From Plantago major (Eukaryota; Streptophyta; Magnoliopsida; Lamiales; Plantaginaceae): 64,000 nt of DNA. Location: contig CM048839.1 in the NCBI GenBank assembly GCA_026545765.1, forward strand, positions 84,249,914 to 84,313,913, written 5' to 3'. The notes under the pieces are model-generated. The model was not told the DNA's origin and searched no databases. It saw only the letters and a program-made list of their open reading frames with translations. Position 1 is the first letter of the stretch. The number at the start of each line of letters is the position of its first letter. The position numbers and the translations under genes were made by a program. This document shows, piece after piece, positions 1-10,115 of the stretch.

Positions 1-245
1 CTCAAGTATAGTTCTTATGTGTTTTATTAGTGTTTTGTTACGTTTTTGTGTTTTTTTTGTGTTTTATAGGTGTTTGGTGATTACCCCTACTTTTTGGGCT
101 TATGCATGTGATTCTGTGAATGTCAGTTTGATTTTAAACCACTTGCATTCTTTAGGCTTAGACCATTATTATCCATGGTCCATTTGTCTTAAGGGGCTGT
201 GGGGACCACAATTTTTAAAAAAATAATAATAAAAAACATAAGCAT

Positions 246-309
246 GAGACCCAAGGTCGGTGACCTTGGGTCTCAAAATGAGCCACCACAGCCCTTGTGG
301 TGGCTCATT
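246..309. repeat. Two adjacent perfect hairpins near the Harbinger 5' end
   Basis: Hairpin one has 13-bp arms GAGACCCAAGGTC (246-258) and GACCTTGGGTCTC (262-274) with a 3-nt loop. Hairpin two has 14-bp arms AATGAGCCACCACA (277-290) and TGTGGTGGCTCATT (296-309) with a 5-nt loop. Both are perfect and only two bases apart. The loop side of the second (CCACAGCCCTT, 286-296) is also the near reverse complement of the presumed element end (AAGGGGCTGTGG, 191-202). Confidence 0.85.
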
Positions 310-520
310 ATTTTGAGATAGGTTGGGGACAATTTTTTTTATTTTATATTTATCTTTTACTTATCTTCTTTAATATCCTTTACAAAAAAAAATTTAATTT
401 ATCAATTTTTACCATCTATATATAGAGACCAATATTTCTATATTCTACACACATCTAAAATTCTCCTCTTTCATATTCATCTTAAACCCCAATTACATAT
501 CTCATGTCAATTTTCTCCAA

Positions 521-1578
521 ATGAATCCAAACGATCCATTTTACCCACACTACTCATCCGATTATTATCCTAGTTTTGAGAATACCCAAAACCCCCAAGA
601 ATTCTCTTTTGAAGCAAATATGAACACCCAATTTCCTCCGAATCTCCCTCAAGATACCCCCGATCCTACCCCTGAAGGTGTCGAGATACCCCCCAGTGCA
701 CCTGTCATTTGGGAACCCATAGAAGACGTAGCCCTAATGTCAGCTTTTGTTTTCGTGAGTGGAGATGCAACTAAAGGCACCAATCGAAAAGGTGAAAACT
801 TATGGGATGCAATTTTGAAGATGTATGAGCAAGCTCGTATGGAAAACCCTGGTAAACTCTGAAAGCAATCCTTGGATTCAATGAAATCTCGTTATATGAG
901 GCTCAACACAAATATTTCCAAGTGGGTAGGTGTATACAAGGAAGCCTATAACAACAAAACGAGTGGAATGAGTATGGCAGATGTTGAGGAGGCAGCCAGT
1001 AAGCTTTATGATAAGAAGAAGGGATTTCCGCATACTCTTGTGTTTAATGAAGTTATGCGCCACGCACCCAAGTGGGAGTTGAATTTGGGTGGTGATCACA
1101 AAAGGCCTCATCCAGATGAACCCGACTCAGATGGAGAAGGTTATGGAAGTTCAAAAAGATCAAGAACTGATGATGATGATGGTGCAACAGAAGCTGTTCC
1201 AGAAACTCCTGTGAGTGGTTCTTCATCGATAAACCGTCCTACCGGTAGAGAAGCTGCCAAAGCTAAAAGAAGGCAAAGGGAAAAGTCGTCACACCACCAC
1301 CACAACCTACTATTCCAGATGAATTTACTGCTGAACTGCATGCAATGAGGATCACACGTGAGAAAGAACTTGAATCAATGAACAAGTTCGGGAATGAAAG
1401 GATTGAATTGGAGAAGAAGAAGTCAAATGCAAATTTGTTGGCTATGTTGTTGGGTAAAGCAAATCTATCGCCACAAGAAGAAGATCTAAAGAATCGCTTG
1501 TTAGGAGAGTACCTTTCCTTAAGGATTGTATTCGTAATGTATTACTTTATATTTGTGTCATTTCAATTATGTCTTTAA
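521..1578 (+). pseudogene. PIF/Harbinger ORF1, Myb/SANT-like DNA-binding protein
   Basis: In PIF/Harbinger elements the ORF1 protein binds the transposon ends and helps bring the transposase into the nucleus. The N-terminal part (521-862) holds a trihelix/Myb-like start (VEDxALMSAFVF... GTNRKGENLWDAI here as EDVALMSAF and GENLWDAI). It continues in the same frame after a TGA at 860-862 with SRYMRLNTNISKW and KKGFPHTLVFNEVM (to about 1300), then an acidic stretch and the RPTGREAAKAKRR motif typical of the family. A frame change lies at the CAC microsatellite near 1293-1305, after which the C-terminal helical part (LLGKANLSPQEEDLKNRLL) is open to 1578. So one nonsense change and one frameshift make this a pseudogene. 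It resembles proteins annotated as glutathione S-transferase T3-like or NAM-associated in plants. Confidence 0.75.
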
Positions 1579-1649
1579 GTTTTTGAAATGTATTACTATG
1601 TTTGATTTAGTTCTATCATGTATGGTAATGTTTTTAAGCGAATCTATTT

Positions 1650-2065
1650 ACTTTTGTCAGTGTGTGGTCTAATCTACTTTCGTTTCTTTCAATATCTCCC
1701 ACATGCTTCTTCCAGTAGAGTCTATTTTACCACTACTTTTGTCAGTGTGTGGTCTAATCTACTTTCGTTATTTTCAATATATCTCACATGCGTTTGTCAT
1801 TTGGGTAGTGTAGTCTATTCTACTTTGAATTATCTTCCAGATCTAAGAATTATTTTCCAGATCTAAGACTTGTTGCATCCATTATTGACTAGTCAGTGTG
1901 TAGTCTATTCTACTTACGTTTCTTTCAATATCCCTCACATGCTTTTGTCACTTGTGTAGTCAATTCTACTTTCAATTTTTCAAGATCTCTCACATGCTTC
2001 TTCCAGTAGAGTCAATTTAACCATTACTTTATTTTGTGTGGTCTATTCTACTTTCGTACATATCC
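1650..2065. repeat. Degenerate tandem repeats between Harbinger ORF1 and ORF2
   Basis: Units of about 95-110 bp repeat about four times with decay. Recurrent words are GTGTGGTCTAATCTACTTTCGT, TTTCAATATCTC.CACATGC and CTTCCAGTAGAGTC. The block is non-coding and probably includes the intergenic spacer of the two transposon genes or a leader intron of the second. It may be a local expansion specific to this copy. Confidence 0.6.
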
Positions 2066-2094
2066 ATCCATACCCCCTCTTTATATATGTATGA

Positions 2095-3517
2095 TTGACC
2101 ATTACCAAACTAACACTAATCATAACAATCTCATCGAACGAGTACCTATTCCATGGTTCTTATTCAGGTGATGATTCTTCTAGTTTCATCGAACTAGATG
2201 AATGGCAAAAACGTGTTGCTCAGCAAAATCATTCCCTTAACCGCATTATCGAGGATGTTGTCATCCAAATTCCTACCATGTTGTTACAACCTACAAACCA
2301 CAATATTAGAGTTAAGAGGAGTCATATTGAACGAGTTCGTGAGGAAGGTCACCAAAACTTGTTCAAAATGTATTTCTCAGTCTTTCTGGAACCAATCTAT
2401 CCTGAAGAAAAGTTTCGCCGGAGGTTTCGAATGCGAAAGCACGTGTTCGAGCGTATAATGGAAAAGGTCAGTTCAGATGAATATTTCCAGCAAAATCATG
2501 ATGCCACTAGTCGACTAGGTATGTCTTTGATTCAAAAATGTACTGCTGCTATAAGATTGCTAGCCTACGGAACACCCCCAGACGTGCATGATGAGTGCTT
2601 GCGAATGAGCGAACAAGTGATAAGAGAATCAGTTATGAAGTTCGTAGAAGGTGTCATTGCCAACTTTGGGCATGAATATATTAGAAGTCCAACCGATGAA
2701 GACATGGCGCGACTTCTACATATTGGTGAACAACGCGGGTTTCCAGGCATGATGGGAAGTATAGATTGCATGCACTAGGAATGGAAGAATTTTCCTAGTT
2801 CTTGGACAGGTCAATATCAAGGACGAAGTGGGAAGCCAACAATCATTTTGGAAGTTGTTGCATCAGGAGACTTATGGATCTGGCATGCATTTTTTGGATC
2901 CCCAGGTTCAAATAATGATATTAATGTGTTACAAAAATCACCTATTTTTGATGATATTTTAGCAGGTCGAGCGCCGAAAGTAAGTTACACTGTGAATGGT
3001 CGTGAAAGAAATATGGGATATTACCTCACTGATGGTATTTATCCAAAATGGGCTGCATTTGTCAAAACTATTAAGGCACCAATTCTTCGTAAGCATAAGT
3101 TATTTGCTCAACATCAGGAGGCTGTTGGGAAAGATATTGACCGAGCATTTGGTGTTCTACAAGCCCGTTTCCAATTTATTAAGCGTATGTTTTTCATGGG
3201 ATCGACATGCCAAGGGAAAAATTATGATTGCTTGCATCATCCTCCATAATATGATAGTGGAGGATGAGAGAGACACTAACCTCAACTACACCGATCCCAC
3301 TGAATTTATGAAAGATCGACCTACAAATAGCCATGTGAATCAACATGAGGTTGACGAAGACACTGTTGATCCAATTTTCGACTTCTCCACTGAACGAGTT
3401 GCAAGTTTAGCCCAATATATGACAAATAGGGACCAACTTCACAACAAAATAGCTCACAAGGAACTTTTGAACGATTTGATTGAGCATATCTGGGAGAATT
3501 ATAGTGATTTGAACTAA
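2095..3517 (+). pseudogene. PIF/Harbinger transposase (DDE superfamily, HARBI1-like)
   Basis: This enzyme would cut and rejoin the transposon. The recognisable protein starts near 2170 (DDSSSFIELDEWQ), after a likely intron end (TTATTCAG, about 2168). Signatures in order are RRFRMRKHVFERI (about 2410), TAAIRLLAYG (2545), GMMGSIDCMH with the first catalytic Asp (2755), WHAFFGSPGSNNDINVL with the second Asp (2885-2930), and DIDRAFGVLQARF (3140-3175) where relatives carry the catalytic Glu as (D)VERAFGVLQ. Here that position reads Asp. A TAG at 2776-2778 replaces the usual Trp of the MHWEW motif, and a frame change lies near 3205-3225. After it the C-terminus (IACIILHNMIVEDE...) runs to 3515. 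The copy is therefore broken by at least one stop, one frameshift and a catalytic substitution. Confidence 0.85.
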
Positions 3518-3961
3518 ATGTTGTAATTTTTCATATTTTTCATCCTGTAATGCTGTTATTTTTTAATGAATTTGAAGTATTGTAAAATGCATTTTTAGAT
3601 AAAGTTGTATTATGATAATGTAGTATTAAATTGCTACTTCAATTTAAAATTTCATTTTTATATCTAATTTTGAGTTTTGTCAATTAATATTAATTATTAT
3701 ACTCAACTATTATATTTATTTGGAGTATTATAATATTATATCTAATTTAGAGTATTATAAATATTTCATGATAATAATAATAAAGCATAATGATATTAAA
3801 TGAAATGGGTGGGTGGGTGGCGGTCATGGATAAACTTGATTTTTGTTGTGGTGGTGGGTGGGTGAAAGGGTGAGTATGTGGATGAAAGAGAAATTAATTG
3901 TTTATTGGAAAGTGGAAGGTTGGGTTGGGTGTGAAGGTCATTGATAATGTTGTTCTTATTA
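3518..3961. other. AT-rich 3' flank of the Harbinger element
   Basis: This is non-coding sequence with TA-rich stretches (3540-3790), then G-rich GGGTGGGTGGGTGG repeats at 3808-3825 and around 3850-3870, ending near TTCTTATTA. No gene is seen. Confidence 0.5.
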
Positions 3962-4089
3962 CTTGCAATAGTGATTCGGTAGCTTGGGAGCTGGACTTTG
4001 TCTGTGTGTCTTTGTGTTTTTTATTTTTCTAGGATTTTTAGAGAGTCTATTGCTTGAGGACAAGCAAGGGTTCGGTTTGGGGAGTTTTA

Positions 4090-5680
4090 TGAGTCGATTT
4101 TACATTGTCTCATTCGTTCTTTTTTACCGTCTTATTGCCATTCTCAAGGATAGTTCTTATGTGTTTGATTAGTGTTTTGTTACGATTTTGTGTTTTGTAG
4201 GTGTTTGGTGAAAACGCATTAAAACAAGGGCTAAACCAGTGCATTTAATGCATTAATGGAAGCATGGAAGTTTATGGACCTGAAAGGTGGTTGAAAAAGG
4301 AGTTGATCGGTTCGAAACGGAAGTGGATTCGGAGTTCGGACAAAGATTTTAGAGCCGTTTAAGTGAAAGCGCGTGAAATTCGAACTACGATAGAGCAGCT
4401 TGGGCATTTTGGCCATAACGTTTGTATATGAACTCCGATTGACCTGATCTTGGTGTACACGCGCAGATAGGACCAAGAGCTACAACGTTGAAGAAGAAAC
4501 CATCTCCAGATTCCGACGTTTAGAGGAACAAAAAGGGCCTGGCGGACGCCAGCTCAATCTTGGCGGACGCCAAACTCGTCCAGAACGAGTTGGCGGACGC
4601 CAGCTCCATTTTTTGTGGGCGCCAATTCCCTTGTTGGGCCGTTTATGGCCCTTTTTCGGTCCAGAACGTGATTTTGAGTGTTTTTCACTATATATAACCT
4701 ATTTTCTTGATCTTTTAGACATAACTTCATTATTATTCTTCTCTTCTTATTGCTTTTCGACCTAGAACCTTTCCAAGGCAATTACCTACCTATTATTGGA
4801 GGTAATTGAACTGTTTATCTTGTAATTTGAAGATTGACATAGATTGGGAGATCATCTACATAGCTTTTCACATCGATTCGTTTCAGTTCTTCAATTCTAC
4901 CTAGGGTTTGTGACAACGAAGGGTAAATTTGTATCAATCCATTCGAATCTTTGTTTCTTGCTTTAGATTATGTTTGGAGCCTGTTTAAATACAATATTGA
5001 TTATGTCTTCGCATAATATGAGTAGCTAAACACCCCGATTATGGGGTGGTGACTGATTCAATGCATGCTAGCTAGGGTTCATGAGATTCGAAGTGCATCG
5101 GGTTTAGATTACTTGTGCTTTTTAGATTAATCGCATATCTTGCTATTCTGTTTGTCGAGCATGCCAGCAAAATCACTGTTAGATTAAGCATTTAATCAAT
5201 ACACCAAAATGTCTTTCGTCTTGCTTGATCTAACAGTTTAGATTCCAAACAGTAATAGTAGCATTAGCTAGATTGATTGTAGCCTAGTGGAATTGACGCC
5301 TCCACTAGTGCTATTCGTTTTTGAACTCAAGATTGTGACAACTTACATAATCTATCCTGTGAATCGTATCTATCCTGCTAGCTAGCTTGTTTCACGTTAC
5401 CGCTCCATAATTCTCCTTATTCATATCATTGTCATTTAGATTAATCTGTTTTCTAGTTAGATTGCATAAGTAGATAGATAATATAGAATAAATTCACTGC
5501 CGGAGCAAACAACCCTTTTACTGCTTTCTTTACTGTAATTACTATTCGTAAATAAGACTCAACTTAGTTAAGTCCTTCGAGACCGACCTCGGGGTTAACT
5601 CCACTATACTACAGGTTTTCGTAGTGTTGAGGATTAACTATTGGCTTAAAACAAAATTAGAACTTTGATTTGACACATCA
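4090..5680 (+). repeat. Gypsy-type LTR (3' LTR)
   Basis: The sequence starts TGAGTCG right after the polypurine tract and ends GACACATCA, giving TG...CA ends over about 1.6 kb. It contains a TATA-like stretch 'cactatatataacc' near 4688, followed by a leader-like region. Its end resembles that of large plant gypsy LTRs. No second copy is in the window. The 5' end is set by the polypurine tract; the 3' end is the best CA before the sequence changes character. Confidence 0.55.
4540..4630. repeat. Clustered TGGCGGACGCCA motif
   Basis: TGGCGGACGCCA occurs three times at 4540-4551, 4561-4572 and 4591-4602, followed by a decayed GTGGGCGCCA near 4616. Each copy is a mini inverted repeat (TGGCG/CGCCA around GA). 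It lies in the U3 part of the LTR, upstream of the TATA-like stretch, which suggests an enhancer-like block. Confidence 0.6.
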
Positions 5681-6720
5681 TCTTTCCTTCCTTAGATCTT
5701 CACATCTTATTCCTTCTTTCTTCGATGCATACCAAACCTGTTCCTATAATACAATCAAACAACTAAAAACGTAGAACTAGGTTAAGTTAGTGAATAAAGG
5801 CAAAATTCTAATTCATAGAAAATAAAGTGCATCAGTCAGAATAGTCACTGTTGGACAAACATTGATAGTAAACTACTATCGTTGTTATGACAAGAATTCT
5901 TGTATCTTGCACTTTCAATCTCCCTCTTTTTGCCTTTCTTCACAACACCATCTCAAAACACCTACAACTTGTAATCAATCAAAGATAACTCCCCCTCAAG
6001 AGAAGAACTCCCCCTAAATCAGATAATCACCAATATATTCTCCACCTTGTTGTGATGAAAGAATATTCATCAAGAAGAGAAATCGGAAAAGAGAAACACA
6101 CTTCTTGTTCAGGAGAACAACCTGCTTCGGAAAAATTTACAAAATATATCCAACTATACTTAAGAAGTATAGAAAGACTATTAGAAAAGAATTACAACAA
6201 CCTTCGATCAACATGTATCGATGAAAGCAGGTGATAATTTTGACAGTAGAAGAATACAATACTGAAGGAATTTATCCAAAGAAACTCCTGGTATCATAAT
6301 TTAGAAAAGACTAGACATTTCAACCATCCACTGTTCGCCCAAACAAAGTAAACTATTTTACTAAAAGGTTCTACTCAAAAACCAAAATCAAATATGAGCA
6401 CAAAGAACAAACTCCACCTAAAGGTAGGCACTATAATCCCAGGCTCCCTGACAGAAGGATAAGAGAAGAGAAAGAATACTTAAGAATCAAAACTTCACAT
6501 TGCCATATCACACTTGAACTTTAATACCTTAATCAGACACATTTCTATTTAGAGAGAAAGGGCTCAAGACCAAAACCGTAACCTTCTTTATGCACTTTAG
6601 AAAAGTAAATTAAAACAGAAGTAAATGGTTGAGTGCTAATTTTAGAGATGATTTAGTGTAGTCTTAGAGAATCTTGGACTTAGGAAAGTCGAAAAATAGC
6701 ATACATCAACAAAAGTTAGG
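5681..6720 (-). mobile_element. Old antisense SIRE-like copia remnant
   Basis: About 5800-5917 ends in a GCACTTTCA tail followed at once by ATCTCCCTCTTTTTGCC. This is the same arrangement as the end of the element C LTR and its polypurine tract at 19606-19625, but much more diverged. The following 800 bp carry CTCCCCCT-type tracts (5990, 6010) and no long ORF, as in the 3' internal part of C. I read it as an LTR fragment plus 3' internal remnant, minus strand. It is badly decayed and older than C. Confidence 0.45.
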
Positions 6721-6839
6721 TCCCCATTGGACTCTTTTTTGTTTGGCCCCCTTTGGACTCTTTTTGGTGGCCTTCATTAGGATTTAAAGAAGTCTCTTGT
6801 GGAAGAGTGTGTAAGAAGTAATCCGTTGGGCTAGATATG

Positions 6840-7263
6840 TGAAATGGTTCATCTGGGCCGATGAATAGTGATCCAAGAGGCCCAGTAAGTCGTCCGTCCA
6901 GCCCATGAGTGAGGATCCCGAGATAGTGGACAATTTCAAAAATAAATTTAATGGGGCCTGATGTAATTTCGCAAAATGTGAACCGATACAACCGTTGGAT
7001 TGAAATGATCAACGGCTGGGGTTGGAATCCAAGTAATGCGACGCTTCATCTTCCCCAACTAGCCCTCTATAAATAGATCGCAGATCTGTCATTGTCACAC
7101 TTTAGCCGAATTGAATTCAGAGCATTCTTAAGCAATCCGAGCAAGTAACTAACTTCCGAGCAAGCAAGGTTTCAAGTGAGTAATCAGCTCTGCTGTGCAA
7201 GTCACTGTCGGAGAGCTAGCAAGGCTTCGTCGTCCGTCAATCTTTCTCCAGCTACTTTATCAA
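6840..7263 (+). promoter_or_regulatory. Promoter and leader of the + strand gene-like unit
   Basis: TATAAATAG at 7068-7076 sits about 185 bp before a strong splice donor and about 690 bp before the first ATG of the ORF at 7758. Upstream, GGGCC/GGCCC motifs cluster (about 6856, 6880, 6896, 6953), resembling the TGGGCC/T site II elements of plant promoters. Transcription would start around 7100. The leader is CT-rich with repeated GAGCAAG words. Confidence 0.6.
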
Positions 7264-7756
7264 GTAAGTAAATCTGGCTTTCTCTAAATTTCGAGTATTG
7301 TTTCTTCTACCACAGATGCATGTATGCTTTGTGGGATTTTCGTGCTTGTATGCTGTAGGGATAGGTTGTTTTTTGCCACGTAATATGCCGTATGTTGAGT
7401 TTTGGTTACTCTAGTATTGCATGCGTTCCGTAGTTGAACTTATGGTATCAATTTGTAGATATGACTCGTAGATTTTCCTTGTAAACGTGCCATGTATGGT
7501 AGAATACAGTACCAGTAGTCTTGTTGAACTTTCTATTGTTGCGCCTTGGATGGTAGATAATAGTGCCAATTGGCACATAGAAATCCCTTGTGGCGTGACC
7601 TTGCGTGTCAAGGTAGGTGCCAATAGGTAGAGGCAATGATCCATAGGAACACACAATCAAGTAGGGTTTTTTCGGACCATGGGACTTAATAAGATACGTA
7701 AACGAAATCTCGGACGACCACAATATCTTTTTCTAATCCGTTTGCCTGTGCCCTAG
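7264..7756 (+). other. Predicted leader (5' UTR) intron
   Basis: GTAAGTAAATC at 7264 is an almost consensus donor. The acceptor CTGTGCCCTAG ends at 7756, one base before the ATG at 7758. The 493-nt interval is T-rich with no sustained ORF on the + strand, as expected for a plant 5' UTR intron. Inference from splice signals only. Confidence 0.5.
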
Positions 7757-7757
7757 G

Positions 7758-7927
7758 ATGTCCGAGAGCGATAGTCAGAATCAATACAAAGCTCACGATT
7801 ATGATGATGGAGTAGACAAAGGATCCGAGTCTGTGATGGTAACATCGTCTGCATCAGACCGCCCAGAATTGGAGATTCCACAAAACAGCCTTCCTGCGGA
7901 GGAACGTAATGCAGACGTTGTGGAGGT
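7758..7927 (+). pseudogene. First part of a 'putative gypsy type transposon' ORF, cut by element A
   Basis: The ATG at 7758 opens an acidic, Ser/Asp-rich N-terminus (MSESDSQNQYK). It is interrupted at 7927 by copia element A. The second part lies at 53813-56622 and has the same composition at the junction. It probably belongs to the Tat-type element whose gag-pol reads on the other strand. Tat lineage elements are known to carry extra ORFs, including antisense ones near the 3' end. It is a fossil, disrupted by the large insertion. Confidence 0.6.
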
Positions 7928-8602
7928 TGTTAGGAATATATGTTTAGATTTTGATCAGCAACCTAATGACTTATCTTAGCTCAGAAAGGTGGTTTGTACT
8001 CTTGGTTCACTTGAACACTGTAAAAGAGGAAAATCACTAAGTATGTTAGTCTAGCAAATCTTGTATAGGATGTTAGGTCTCTGAATATAATTTTTATATC
8101 TTTGATGAAGACCAAGAAGAAGGCATCCAGCAGGAGAGTTCAACAAATTTTGAAGTTTTGATGACTGCACAAGATTGCTGAAGATGAAGGTCATCAGATA
8201 CCTATGTCCAGATATCTTGAATAAACAAGCGTTTTTCAATAAACAAGTTTGGAAAAAGACATCTGAGAACACAAGGTTTCTGAACGAGGAAAAGTGCCCA
8301 CAGATATCTATGCTCAGATACCTTGGATAAAACTATGTTTCTAGGAAACAATGTTTCAACAGGTATCTGGAGATAAGAAGGTCTCTGGAAAGGGACATGC
8401 AATGCTTCAGAAAGCGTGCATAGCTCCGTTGGCACTGCATGACAAAAATAGTACAATGCAATAAATGCGCAGACAAAGACATCTGAACAAAAGAGGAAAT
8501 CTTTGAAATGAGACAACATCTTCTGCAGTACTATTTTCAGATATCAATAGTTTGAATTTCATTAAACCTAACGGATACTATTCAAACGGCATGATTTTCA
8601 AC

Positions 8603-8610
8603 TATAAATA
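8603..8610 (+). promoter_or_regulatory. LTR TATA box, element A 5' LTR
   Basis: TATAAATA sits in ACTATAAATATCATCAC. The same box is at 52921-52928 (A 3' LTR), 10870-10877 (B 5' LTR) and 32499-32506 (B 3' LTR). Transcription would start about 30 bp downstream. Confidence 0.7.
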
Positions 8611-8999
8611 TCATCACTTAGAATGCTTGAAACACACACATTGAACACCTTGAACTTACAGAACGAACTTATTTCTTTCAAGCATACAAGCCTTCAACCT
8701 ACTTACTCTTTAGCTTACAGTTGCAACTAAGCTTTTGAATCCTAAGTAGCATGAAAGTTCTATGTGTTCTGATCCTTAGCAAGCATTGCTATCTGTGAAG
8801 GAGTTGAATAAAAAGATCAAGTATCTGAGTTTCATTCTCCAGAACATTTAACATAGACTTGGGTCAGTAAAGAACATATCACCACACATTGTGAAGTGTG
8901 TTAAGTGATTCTTATTCTATACAGTATTCCTACATAACTGAGAAAGTTATTTAGACTACTCACCTGAAAAACTACTTTAACCAACACCTTAAATGGCGT

Positions 9000-9120
9000 G
9001 GAGTACAGGAAGTACTTAGTTTGGGAAAATAAGGAATAACTCCAAAGTTACTGAGTATAGGAAGTACTTGGCTGGGAGCCGGGGAATAACTCAGGGGGAA
9101 CACTTGGTTGGGAACCTAGT
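9000..9120 (+). repeat. Nested hairpin modules in the A 5' LTR
   Basis: Module 1 has outer arms GGAGT (9000-9004) and ACTCC (9039-9043), with inner arms 9016-9022 and 9026-9032. Module 2 has outer arms TGAGT (9052-9056) and ACTCA (9089-9093), with inner GGCT (9070-9073), loop GGG and AGCC (9077-9080). A terminal hairpin follows at 9102-9120 (ACTTGGTT, loop GGG, AACCTAGT). AGGAAGTACTT and GGAATAA are conserved between modules. Matching arrays lie at 53318-53438 and 32887-33060. Confidence 0.8.
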
Positions 9121-9416
9121 GTATTTAGGAATCGAGAGAAGATATTTGTAAGGTGAACTCAATTATCTGTCTTAGTGGATTCTAGGTCTGAGAAAGGCCG
9201 AAGTGGATTAGTTGAAGGATTACGCCACTTTCAGATACCACTATAAAGATCAGTGTTATTTACTTTCTGCAAGTTATTACTTGCTTTACTTACCTTGCTG
9301 AGTATTTACACACATCTTGCTGAGCACGTGCACTTATCATAGAAAAGTCTTCCGCTCTCTAAAATTAAGTATCAGATATCCTCACAGATATCTGAGAAAT
9401 TGTGTGTATCGACAAA

Positions 9417-10115
9417 TGAGAAAATACGTTAGTTGTGAGATTGAGAGAAGAAAAGCCAAAGAGAAGCTGAAAAAGCATCTAGGCTCAAACTATCACCAGT
9501 ACAAAAATATGCAGCTCTCAAGCTCGCTGAACAACCCGGCTCAGCAAGCATCTAGTACTGAGGAAGCAGAAATCGGAAACGATATTTATTTCTATTGTTA
9601 GAAACCTGGTCATTTTAAACGAGATTGCCCTGTTTTCAATAAGCTAAAGGTGACAAGAAAGATAGAAGAAACTTCAAGAGAGGTCAGAGAGCTTTGCTCA
9701 CTGAAGAAAGGAAAAAGATTCAAATCCAACTGGATGCTCTCGACATTGAGTAAGAATCTGAGGAAGAAGACCCAGATGACTCCAAACTACCTTCTCCAGA
9801 ATTATGTGGCATCACTCATGAACTAGTTGACTTTGGTCAAAAGAAAAGAGAATTATGTGGGGTTCTGAGGAGATCTATCTAGATAGCTCAAACATTGAGC
9901 CTTGCCTAATGGCTGACGAGGTAACCAACATTCCTCAATTCATAAATTATGAGAGTGATAAGGAAGAAATCAGAAATTCAGAATATTTCAGAGGAGAACT
10001 TGATCTCTACAAAAGAGAATTTCAAATGATCCGAGATACTGCCGACATTCTTGAAGAAGAAAAGAATTCTCTTGAGAAGGAAAATTCACAATTACTCAAG
10101 ATATCTGAGAAAAAG
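9417..10115 (+). pseudogene. Element A gag, first part
   Basis: This is the C-terminal half of a copia-type nucleocapsid: a basic helix (KAKEKLKKHLGSNYHQYK), then a CCHC zinc-knuckle region (KPGHFKRDCPVF) near 9600-9635, then an acidic coiled coil (about 9960-10110, rich in Glu, Lys and Leu). It parallels the better kept B copy at 11660-12170. Element B is inserted at its end, and the coiled coil resumes at 33418. Broken. Confidence 0.7.

Larger units (their letters stand above)
192..3961 (+). mobile_element. PIF/Harbinger DNA transposon (broken)
   Basis: About 3.8 kb interrupts the gypsy tail. It encodes the two proteins typical of PIF/Harbinger: a Myb/SANT-like ORF1 protein (521-1578) and a DDE transposase (2095-3517), both on the + strand in the usual order. 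A TTA triplet stands at both likely borders (189-191 and 3959-3961 or 3956-3958), which fits the 3-bp TTA target preference of the superfamily. I could not match terminal inverted repeats at the two ends by eye, so the borders are approximate. Both genes carry breaks, so the copy is not autonomous. Confidence 0.75.
1..5680 (+). mobile_element. 3' end of a Ty3/gypsy-like LTR element, host of the Harbinger insertion
   Basis: The part before the Harbinger element (1-188) and after it (3962-4089) reads as the non-coding 3' internal tail of a plant Ty3/gypsy element. The right part holds a 'ttgcttgaggacaagcaa' stretch followed by a purine-rich tract ending TTTGGGGAG (about 4075-4084), a layout common just before the 3' LTR of plant gypsy elements. 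The LTR follows. The coding part would lie left of the window, so lineage and integrity cannot be judged. It is an old, broken copy with at least one foreign insertion. Confidence 0.6.
7928..9415 (+). repeat. Element A 5' LTR part
   Basis: It matches the 3' LTR at 52243-53710 almost base for base and is shorter at its right end. A TATA box lies at 8603-8610. U3 is rich in AGATATC/TATCTGA words. The R/U5 part carries the nested hairpin modules at 9000-9120. Confidence 0.85.

Noticed and set aside
17-226. Small ORF near the window start
   Set aside because: Low-complexity Phe/Val-rich frame in gypsy 3' tail sequence; no homology signal and no start context.
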